Shown: in pieces, positions 10,971 through 20,600 of the stretch
Numbering within the stretch: the first letter of the stretch is position 1
How the letters are laid out: the number at the start of each line of letters is the position of its first letter
DNA from: Nemertoderma westbladi
Lineage: Eukaryota > Xenacoelomorpha > Nemertodermatida > Nemertodermatidae
DNA: 39,897 nt
Direction of reading: 5' to 3'
Assembly (NCBI GenBank): GCA_032718475.1
Contig: JAUCBJ010003460.1
Span: 1 to 39,897 of the forward strand
Notes under the pieces: generated by a model
What the model was told of the DNA's origin: nothing
The model's input: the letters and a program-made list of their open reading frames with translations, nothing else
Databases searched by the model: none
Translations under genes and position numbers: made by a program

Positions 10971-11452
10971 GCCGTTAAAAAAAATGAAAGTAAATTGGCC
11001 TAAACCAGCCACCGTAGTAATTGAAATTTAAAAGGATGGGAGGATCTTTTATTTATCATACTTACTTAATTACAGTACAGCAGTAGGCCTACCTAATTAA
11101 GCCATAGCATAAGTCGCCCAGCTGTAATAATGTCTGAATGTGCATTTTACTGTTTTTAACCTGCAAATTTACTTGTTTATTTCACTTATCGCTGCTATGA
11201 CTGTGATGTCTCCTGACACCGAATAATAAAAATACACAGTCACACAGCCAGAGAGCCAGCACAGTCCGCACAGTCAGACAGGTTAGGCCTACCCTTCAGG
11301 ATCGGACTTTTAAAAACGAGTTAATCTCCCGGTTTTTAGTAAAGTTATAGGCCTACCGGTAGCAGGTGGCGTGGTAGGCCTATGCCGATTCTGCTACTGC
11401 TATGCAGTAACAGAACATTCTGAACGTTGAATTTTTTTTATTACCGGTTAAT
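10971..11452. other. Gene-free stretch upstream of the foldback MITE
   Basis: No gene recognised. It has several TAGGCCTAC motifs (about 11083, 11284, 11348 and 11372) and an AT-rich left part. Confidence 0.4.
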
Positions 11453-11954
11453 GTGGGGCGAGCCACGAAGTTGGCGGAGCCTTAGCGAATTGACACTGTT
11501 AGGGGGTGGGTCAATTTATGCAAATAGTTGTCGTCGTCGTTGTCGTCGTCGTCGTTGTCGTCGTCGTCGTCGTTACGATTTTGACATGCTAATAACTTTG
11601 TCGGATTTAAAGCTGCCAAGTTGAAAATTTGTAGGTATCAATATGAGCAAAAGTTGAGATTTTTGAGAGACTTTCAGACACCATCAGTGCAATGGTCTCC
11701 CGCTAGAGGGCCACATGTCTAAACATTAAATGCCCTCCCATTTCTTTGCTTTTAATCCGTTTAAGCTGAAACTTGGCAGATATGTATTAGACCATTAGCT
11801 GTGACTTTCAAAGGAGGCGAATCCATCTGCAGTTCTCCAGTCTGCCGCTAGAGGGCCAACGTGACAACGACAACTATTTGCATAAATTGACCCACCCCCT
11901 AACAGTGTCAATTCGCTAAGGCTTCGCCAACTTCGTGCTGCGCGAAGTCCCCAC
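11453..11954. mobile_element. ~500-bp foldback MITE with ~80-bp terminal inverted repeats
   Basis: The left terminus (GTGGGGCGA, then CACGAAGTTGGCGGAGCCTT) is the inverse of the right terminus. The following block AGCGAATTGACACTGTTAGG and GGGTCAATTTATGCAAATAG match essentially perfectly between the two arms. Each arm contains an ATGCAAAT octamer (left near 11518, right inverted near 11877). A (CGT)n-rich microsatellite occupies about 11528-11575 at the inner edge of the left arm. No coding capacity. The right end lies only about 24 bp before the phospholipase start codon. Confidence 0.85.
11528..11575. repeat. (CGT)n / (GTC)n trinucleotide microsatellite
   Basis: About sixteen GTC/GTT trinucleotide units, placed just inside the left arm of the foldback MITE. 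Confidence 0.9.
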
Positions 11955-11977
11955 TTCGTGTATGAATTGTGAATGGT

Positions 11978-12514
11978 ATGATGTATCTTGTTGCGATAAT
12001 CCGGATCACCATATTTTTTGTGATTGCAAGTTCAAGTAGTTATGCAAACACATCATTTACCGGAATATTCAAACAGGTTGTCGACTTATTTAGCAACGTT
12101 ATAGAACGAATTACTGACCTGGATGATGTTATCGATTGTACTTACTGCCGTGATGGCCAATTAACTGCCAGGAAAGGTCACCTTCCAACAGCCAATGGTT
12201 GCGGCGCTTACGGCATAGAAAAATATATATCCGACATTCCAATCCTAAAGGAATGTTGCGACGCTCACGATCTTTGCTACGATAACTGCGGCGCACCAAA
12301 ACGGGGTTGTGATCGCACCTTCTTCGAGTGTTTAACTCGCGTTTGCGATATGTTAAGCCGGTCTACCCAGTGGGAAGAGGATATTCACTCAAACTGTATC
12401 AAAGTAGCTGGTGTTATCAGACGTGCTACATCAGTACTCGCATGCGAAACGTATATAAATAGTCAGAAACGGGCTTGTCGTTGTATTAATTCAACCGGCA
12501 GCGCGGATCTGTAA
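11978..12514 (+). CDS. Group XII secreted phospholipase A2, intronless
   Basis: Predicted secreted enzyme that hydrolyses the sn-2 ester of phospholipids. From the ATG at 11978 (or the adjacent one at 11981) the protein has 178 residues, near the 185-195 usual for PLA2G12 proteins. Residues 1-22 form a hydrophobic signal peptide ending near SSYA. The group XII calcium-loop signature NGCGAYG (about 73-79) and the active-site block CCDAHDLCYDNCG (93-105) are present. The catalytic His97-Asp98 pair is intact, so it resembles PLA2G12A rather than the His-less PLA2G12B. The paired cysteines of CDRTFFECLTRVC follow. Known vertebrate homologues are multi-exon. Here one uninterrupted exon covers signal peptide to stop, which suggests a retrocopy. 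An in-frame stop at 11963-11965 fixes the start region. A poly(A) signal follows at 12605. If earlier SPAG17 exons lie left of the window, this gene is nested in a SPAG17 intron on the same strand. Confidence 0.9.
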   Translation: MMYLVAIIRITIFFVIASSSSYANTSFTGIFKQVVDLFSNVIERITDLDDVIDCTYCRDGQLTARKGHLPTANGCGAYGIEKYISDIPILKECCDAHDLCYDNCGAPKRGCDRTFFECLTRVCDMLSRSTQWEEDIHSNCIKVAGVIRRATSVLACETYINSQKRACRCINSTGSADL

Positions 12515-12604
12515 TAACTTAGGACGGTCACTATTAATATCGGCTCAACTTGTAGAATTTCAGAGAGTGTGCAGAGAGTTGTAGAATTTATTTTCATTTT
12601 CATA

Positions 12605-12610
12605 AATAAA
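12605..12610 (+). terminator. AATAAA polyadenylation signal for the phospholipase gene
   Basis: Canonical hexamer 91 bp after the TAA stop, in AT-rich sequence. Plausible 3' end of the phospholipase transcript. Confidence 0.55.
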
Positions 12611-13564
12611 ACTATTTCATTAGAAGTGCCTCACACAAATATATTGAATTTACGAACATTGCAGCATTGGTGGTTGTTTTACAATCCGATTTTGCGAACT
12701 ACCGATAGAGGAGTTGATTTAAGGTGTCTATCTATGGTGTCAATTTACCATCAGTAGTGGTGTACGTATACAGTTAAAGTGTATGGTAGTTATACTTTCC
12801 CTTCCGGTAGGCTGCTAGACAAGGTTGGGTTCGTGTTGCTTTATAAAGAATCAAAGCCTCTGCATATTGTTAATCGACACTTCACAGTGAAAAATAGCAT
12901 GTATTCAGTAATATTATCAGTTTATAAATATTATTTTAATTATGACGTATCGTCTTTCAATGTGTTCTTTCTTTTTCCCGGTCAAGAAATTATCCTGCCA
13001 TGTACTAGTACCCCTTAGCAGAGTAAACTGCTCTTTGGGGCCGTTTCCCAGGTTGCGGATCGGGATAACATTTCACATATCGCACGATTTGTGATTGTGA
13101 TTTGTCTGCTTATACTGTACGAGTGTGTATTACATTAGGCGGGAGTCAGTTTGTTTGGTTGATACAAGTCATTATTGGTTTGCATCATCCAATCCCATCT
13201 GTTTTTATGGAGTCTGTGTGATACATGCTCGTTACGGCGGCGGCGACAGAATCCATATACTGAGAGGTCAGCCTCGGGGCCGCTCAGTATACGTGCAGGT
13301 TGGGGGTGCCGACGGTACGCAAGTACACACCACCTTCCTTTAACTTATTTGACGTGGTTGGTTCGCGAGAATTATTATGTTATAAACAATTCCATAAGAA
13401 AGGATGACAAGGTGCCTTGTATCGAATGGTAGGAGTAGGGTGTGTTTTTGTTAAACGCTAAGAAATTGCAGAGAAATATGTTATAAGGAGACAGGGGGGG
13501 GGGGGGGAACTGGACGCAAAACTCGCCTTAGCGAATTAATATCCCGCCTCAATGCTAATTTCTC
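12611..13564. other. Gene-free stretch between the phospholipase and a repeat
   Basis: Only short frames without recognisable domains. A 14-15-base G-run lies at about 13493-13507. No SPAG17-like exon was recognised when scanning for its conserved N-terminal region. Confidence 0.45.
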
Positions 13565-13745
13565 AATTTAGGGAAAGGAGCAGGTTACAGTGGAACGATA
13601 TTTTAACCAAAACAATAAACTAAACACAATAGAACTGGTTACAGTTTTATTTTTGCTCTTAAACAGCTGTTATTTGCGTCCAATCCCCCTGGAGAGGGAT
13701 GAATTTTTATTGCGTCCAGTTTCCCCCCTATCTGGTTTTAAGATA
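13565..13745 (+). repeat. Unclassified ~170-bp interspersed repeat, copy B (most complete)
   Basis: Begins TAGGGAAAGGAGCAGGTTAC and continues with AACCAAAACAATAAACTAAA. It ends with CCCCTGGAGAGGGATGA, TTGCGTCCAG and CCCTATCTGG. The inverse of the same order is found at about 32150-32312. No terminal inverted repeats or poly(A) tail were recognised. Confidence 0.7.
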
Positions 13746-14176
13746 GTGAGGGAAGCAAATTTAAATAATAGCCATTCGTTCTTTAGTTCTAATAAAAATA
13801 TAGCTTATATGATAATAATAATAATAATACTGTTAGTTTAAGTTTATATGGCGTATGTCATGTGGCTCGCAACTTTGAATTGCTTGCTTCTTTTTGTTCA
13901 CTCACATAAGCTTTTCTTGTACAATGTACAATGTTATGGTTTCTACAATGGACTGATCTATGCCCGGCATTACAGCAAGGTGTAGTTCTTAGCAGAACTC
14001 AGTAGAATTTACTATGAGAATTCAAAGTGCCGGTTAACCGGATCATCAAATCTTAAACAGAATATTCCATAATGATTTACTCCCTAAAACAACAACAACG
14101 ATAACTTCTACATTCCTTTTCGTTCGGAAATTTCTTCACATTTTAACAAAAGTAACAATCGCGTTTATGTGAGAAG

Positions 14177-14426
14177 TGGCTACTGACCGGACCCTCTAAA
14201 TACCGTATTGAAGCTTTATATTTGATTTATATTTTACTTGTGTATTATTGACCGGACCATTATTACAACAATTAAGTAACCTGCATAATCTTGTAACATG
14301 TGTTAACTTTCGTTTATTGTTTTGGTTCCCCAACAGCCAACACGCCTCTGTAACCTTCTCCTTTACTAACCTGCTCCTTAGCAATGGGTCCGGTCAATTG
14401 AGCAATGTGACTGGTCAGTAGCCTTT
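14177..14426. mobile_element. ~250-bp MITE-like element with imperfect TIRs
   Basis: The left end GTGGCTACTGACCGGACCC has an imperfect inverse at the right end (GGGTCCGGTCAATT...GACTGGTCAGTAGCC). A partial copy of the ~170-bp family (CGTTTATTGTTTTGGTT) lies inside at about 14308-14380. It ends about 105 bp before the first visible SPAG17 exon. No clear target duplication. Confidence 0.5.
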
Positions 14427-14531
14427 GCCGTTTATCTTGGTTAATAACGGTTTTCCGTTTTAATTTCAGCTTGAGGAATAGACATTAAGTCAATGAAGAA
14501 TTAATTAATATTCTTATCATTTTATATCCAG

Positions 14532-14656
14532 GTAGCAGATCTCGGTAATCCTAAAACTAAGAAAGGTAAAGATGCGCCACAATTTTATGAGGTTTGTGAG
14601 ACGGTAAAGCGAGTGTTGGATGCGAACCAGGAAATACACCCTAACCTATTGGCGAG
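14532..14656 (+). CDS. SPAG17: SPAG17 exon 1 of those visible
   Basis: 125 nt, entering in phase 0 after TTTATATCCAG and leaving after two bases of a codon at GTCAGT. It encodes [20 protein letters not shown] and on to NLLAR, matching the family's conserved block near residue 90-130. A second AG seven bases downstream (GTAGCAG) is an alternative acceptor. Confidence 0.88.
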
Positions 14657-17600
14657 GTCAGTAACTATTGGTTTCTGGAGTCATACAGTAGTTGAGTCTT
14701 CCACATAAAATCGCAAGTTTTAATACAAATTCGGTTGGAAACCAGAAATTCATCCCGCTATAATTATTAATTCCCCCCGGCTACCTAATTTTAACAGCAT
14801 TGTTATTTGTTTACAGATTATTAAAATTTAAATTACTGGCTATAAAACAGGCGGATCTAAAGAGGAGAGAAGATGAAAAAAAGGCTGCAATTGCTAAGCT
14901 GAGTAAAACATCAGTTACATCAAAAGGCGGTAAGGTTAGTACCTAAAACATCAGTTACATCAAAAGGCGGAAAGGTTTGTACCTAAAACATCAGTTACAT
15001 CAAAAGGTGGTAAGGTTAGTACCTAAAACGTCAGTTACATCAAAAGGCGGAAAGGTTAGTACCTAAAACATCATTTACATCAAAAGGCGGTAAGGTTAGT
15101 ACCTAAAACATCAGTTACATCAAAAGTCGGTAAGGTTAGCACCTAAAACATCAGTTACATCAAAAGTCGGTAAGGTTAGTACCTAAAACATCAGTTACAT
15201 CAAAAGGCGGTAAGATTAGTACCTAAAACATCAGTTACATCAAAAGGCGGTAAGGTTAGTACCTAAAACATCATTTACATCAAAAGGCGGTAAGGTTAGT
15301 ACCTAAAACATCAGTTACATCAAAAGGCGGTAAGATTAGTACCTAAAACATCAGTTACATCAAAAGGCGGAAAGGTTAGTACCTAAAACATCAGTTACAT
15401 CAAAAGGCGGAAGGTTAGTACCTAAAACATCAGTTACATCAAAAGGCGGAAAGATTAGTACCTAAAACATCAGTTGCATCAAAAGGTGGTAAGGTTAGTA
15501 CCTAAAACATCAGTTACATCAAAAGGCGGAAAGGTTAGTACCTAAAACATCAGTTACATCAAAAGGCGGAAAGGTTAGTACCTAAAACATCAGTTACATC
15601 AAAAGGCGGAAATGTTAGTACCTAAAACATCAGTTACATCAAAAGGCGGTAAGGTTAGTACCTAAAACATCAGTTACATCAAAAGGCGGAAAGGTTAGTA
15701 CCTAAAACATCATTTACATCAAAAGTCGGTAAGGTTAGTACCTAAAACATCAGTTACATCAAAAGGCGGTAAGGTTAGTACCTAAAACATCAGTTACATC
15801 AAAAGGCGGCAAGGTTTGTACCTAAAACATCAGTTACATCAAAGGGCGGAAAGGTTAGTACCTAAAACATGTTATGTACATTAAAAGGTAGGGTTATGTG
15901 GTATTTGTGTGACAACACCCAAAATCCGTGACAAACACTGTCACTGTTAAATAATTTAATTCTACGGTTAAAAATGCCACAATCATTGTGAATCACAGTA
16001 GATCAAAATAATTCTACCCGGTTTCGGCTCCGCATATCGCCGACAAGTTAGATGAGTTAGCCTGGTGACAAACACTCATATCATGGAATTCAGGTGTTGA
16101 TCCTGTATAGTTATGGTGGAATTTCTTTCTTAAATTCATGATATTATTATTGGACGCAGTATCGCAGTAGAAAACGTTTGCGCGCTTAATTTTATATAAT
16201 CAAGAACACTAAAGGTGTTGCGTATGCGTATTGGTCCCATAGTCCGCAGTTTGTAGAGGTCGTAGACAGGATTTTATAAAGAGGCGTTAAAGTAATACCT
16301 CTATATTTTTTGGTAGTTTATAAATTAAATATACGTACTGTAAGTTTCCAGTAAGTCTTCTAGGGTATTATTATAATTTATATTAATCTATTTTTCTCTG
16401 CTCTTTAGGATGCCAAAGGTAAACCGAAGTCAGCAGCAAAGGGGGGTGCCAAGGGGAAAAAGGTGGAAGATAATTTACCGCCCGCGCCCAAAAAGGTATC
16501 GAATTTAAAGAAGAGAGGGGAAGAGGCGGATGAGGGGCGGTACATTGATGATGAACCCGATGATGGAGTTCAACATTACATTCTAGTCGAAGGATTTAAC
16601 AATGGCGGTCTCATACATGCGCTGTCTGCAATAGGTTAGTTAGAAAGTACTACTACTACGATCGGTATGCTGCATTGCAGCTGCATTGTGTATATATTAC
16701 GTATATATTAAGAATGATGTGCCGGCTTGTCGACAAAATTGCGCCGCCGCAACTCCCTATCACCCATGACATTTGCTAGATCATCCGCATCTTCAAGGCC
16801 AGTGTCCTTTAAGATGCGTCTCAAGAAAGTCATGGGCTTTCCACCATTCTTATTCACTCCACGAGGGCGCCAAAGCACAGGATTATGCACTGGCTGGTCC
16901 TCACGGCGAAAGCAATGTCCTGCAAAGCGGAGGCGGTTCCGTTCAAGTGTCAAGCTAGGGGAGATTAATGGAACACCTCCAATGTTGTATAGAGTCTGAT
17001 TGGAGATGTGTGCATTGTACTTGACACAGTGACCCCGACGACCTTCAAAACAGTAGTACGTAAATAAATACATAATAATTACAAATACAATAAATACAAG
17101 TACAATAAAAACAAAACTCGTTTCCCATAATTAAACATTTAACACATTGTGAGAAACCGCTCGCTGCTAATGGGTTCTAAGGAAACATAAACACGCTAAC
17201 TTAGAATGTTTTAATAGAATAGATGGTGAGAGATGACGAAAAAGGTATTGAAATCATGAAATAAAATTATAAGGTGTTTTGCCATTCAATGTAAGCGGAT
17301 TTATTGGAGATTATGGTGTTTATTTAACCAATGGTTCTGGTTTCATTTTTGTTCTGCAAGTATGTTTTATGTAGCATTTTGTATTACGTATTATTAGTTA
17401 GAGCTTGTTACAGTAGTTGGGGTGTATTGCCAAGTTAATAAGATGATACGATAATAAGATAATAATGCGATGAATGGTGTAAAATTAATTCCTTCCCAAA
17501 TAAAAACAAAAAGGAACATATTTATTTTACTTCAAATCATGCTAACAGCTATGATATAGTATCATTAAAAGCAATTTAAAATAACTTTTAATATACATTT

Positions 17601-20600
17601 TAATCATCAGCGTTCTATAACGCCAATCAACGAATTACTTCGATTAGCTTTCTAACTAAACTATAGAAGTGATTGGTTTACATTTACAGTTTAAGCAACG
17701 CGTTCCAGAACACCAGATATGTTGTTCTTGTTATGCATTATTGGTCCTGTCGTATTAGTTCTTGAATTCTCTCTATTGGAACTCCATTTGGTCGCCCAAT
17801 TGGTACAGGTATCCCACTACAACCACCCAAGCCGAGGTCCAACTACGAAACACCCTTCCCAGTTCCCATTTCACCTTCCGTTGGAATAACGAATAAAAAA
17901 GCGTATAGCTTCAACGGAGTCATGGCGCAAAATTACCGCAAACACGATATGTGTTTAGTGGGTTTGAAAAATTAATTTAATCTAAAACATTAAGGGAAAG
18001 TAGCCGGTTGCATTGGGGGTGTTTTCGAACCAAAACAATAAACTAGACTTTATTTCACTTGCGGTCAATGTGCGCCACTATCTGCTCTACTTCCTGGTAA
18101 TTGTCAAACTCCACATCGCATTTCCCCTTAAAACTTACAACGATAGACTCTTAGTTGTTGAAAAGAGTAAATTTCCGAACAAAAATCAATACAACTGTTT
18201 TAACTAGATAATAATAATTAATGCCAAAGTGAAAATAAAATAACTGAAATTATTTTCTCGCCCAACAGAGTTGCCTTTAAATAGTGTAAAAAATATTATT
18301 AAATGATAAAGGATATTACTTATTCTGATTGGTCAATTCCTTAAATAATTGATTGGCTTTAAAATAAAAGCACCAGGCAAAAAACCCTAACTCTAGGACA
18401 GGGTCATTTTGTCAACTGAATTAACAAGGCAAGGCACCCTATTTGGTCGAATTTAGATATGGAGTGTTTTGCCTCGAAGCAGTTGATTTGAGACGCAGCC
18501 ATGGGGTGTTTTAAGATTGACAAAGTCCTATTTCGTCAACGGAACACCCCACTTTTCTAGGTTTCATTCAAAAGAGCGTCAAAGTTAAATTTTTTTTGAA
18601 AATTTCGAGATAGGGTGTATTGCCAAAGAACGGCAGCGTATGCGTGACCACAAGAGCCAAAACACCCAACCACTTCAACATCACTATGCAGGGATCACTT
18701 GTTTCTAGGTTTACTCTACTTGTGTATTCTCTACTTGTGTTTACTCTACTAGTGTGTACTCTATTAGTGTTTACTATACTAGTGTTTACTCTACTAATGT
18801 TTACTCTACTTGTGTTTTCTCTACTAGTGTTTACTCTACTAGTGTTTACTCTACTAGTGTTTACTCTACTTGTGTTTACTCTACTAGTGTTTACTCTACT
18901 AGTGTTTACTCTACTAATGTTTACTCTACTTGTGTTTTCTCTACTAGTGTTTACTCTACTAGTGTTTACTCTACTAGTGTTTACTCTACTTGTGTTTTCT
19001 CTACTAGTGTTTACTCTACTAGTGTTTACTCTACTAGTGTTTACTCTACTAATGTTTACTCTACTTGTGTTTACTCTACTAGTGTTTACTCTACTAGTGT
19101 TTACTCTACTAGTGTTTACTCTACTAGTGTTTACTCTACTAGTGTTTACTCTACTAGTGTTTACTCTACTAGTATTTACTCTACTAGTGTTTACTCTATT
19201 AGTGTTTACTCTATTAGTATTTACTCTTCTAGTATTTACTCTACTAGTGTTTACTTTACTAGTGTTTACTCTACTAGTGTTTACTCTACTAGTGTTTACT
19301 CTACTAGTGTTTACTCTACTAATGTTTACTCTACTTGTGTTTTCTCTACTAGTGTTTACTCTACTAGAGTTTTCTCTACTAGTGTTTACTCTACTAGTGT
19401 CTACTCTACTAGTGTTTACTCTATTAGTATTTACTCTTCTTATATTTACTCTACTAGTGTTTACTTTATTAGTGTTTACTCTACTAGTGTTTACTCTACT
19501 AATGTTTACTCTACTAGTGTTTACTCTACTAGTGTTTACTCTACTAGTGTTTACTCTACTTGTGTTTACTCTACTAGTGTTTACTCTACTAGTGTTTACT
19601 CTACTAATGTTTACTCTACTTGTGTTTTCTCTACTAGTGTTTACTCTACTAGTGTTTACTCTACTAGTGTTTACTCTACTTGTGTTTACTCTACTAGTGT
19701 TTACTCTACTAGTGTTTACTCTACTAGTATTTACTCTACTAGTGTTTACTCTATTAGTGTTTACTCTATTAGTATTTACTCTTCTAGTATTTACACTACT
19801 AGTGTTTACTTTACTAGTGTTTACTCTACTAGTGTTTACTCTACTAGTGTTTACTCTACTAGTGTTTACTATACTAGTGTTTACTCTACTAATGTTTACT
19901 CTACTTGTGTTTTCTCTACTAGTGTTTACTCTACTAGTGTTTACTCTACTAGTGTTTACTCTACTTGTGTTTACTCTACTAGTGTTTACTCTACTTGTGT
20001 TTACTCTACTAGTGTTTACTCTGCTTGCGTTTACTCTGCTTGCGTTTACTCTACTAGTGTTTACTCTACTAGTGTTTACTCTACTAGTGTTTACTCTACT
20101 AGTGTTTACTCTACTAGTGTTTACTCTACTAGTGTTTACTCTACTTGTGTTTACTCTACTAGTGTTTACTCTACTTGTGTTTACTCTACTAGTGTTTACT
20201 CTACTTGTGTTTACTCTACTTGTGTGTACTCTACTTGTGTTTACTCTACTAGTGTTTACTCTGCTTGCGTTTACTCTGCTTGCGTTTGCTCTTCTTGTGT
20301 TTTCTCTACTAGTGTTTACTCTACTAGTGTTTATTCTATTAGTGTTTACTCTACTAGTGTTTACTCTTCTAGTGTTTACTATACTAGTGTTTACTCTACT
20401 AGTGTTTGCTCTACTAGTGTTTACTCTACTAGTGTTTACTCTACTTGTGTTTACTATACTAGTGTTTACTCTACTAGTGTTTACTCTACTAGTGTTTACT
20501 CTACTAGTGTTTACTCTACTAGTGTTTACTCTACTAGTGTTTACTCTACTAGTGTTTACTCTACTTGTGTTTACTCTACTAGTGTTTACTCTACTTGTGT

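Noticed and set aside
11962-11977. Upstream start codons for the phospholipase (ATG at 11962, GTG at 11969)
   Set aside because: The 11962 ATG is in another frame and the GTG is not a normal eukaryotic start. The in-frame ATG at 11978 gives a good signal peptide.
12515-14531. Search for the upstream (N-terminal) SPAG17 exons between the phospholipase and 14532
   Set aside because: No frame with acceptable splice sites and family-like residues was found, so nesting of the phospholipase within a SPAG17 intron remains only an inference.
14901-15879. CRISPR-like direct repeats (also the 22-, 15- and 60-bp arrays)
   Set aside because: Units are contiguous with no unique spacers, and the context is a eukaryotic intron.
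16727-16999. 90-residue plus-strand frame opposite the LINE fragment (and 8576-8851 minus opposite the other copy)
   Set aside because: Antisense shadows of LINE coding sequence.
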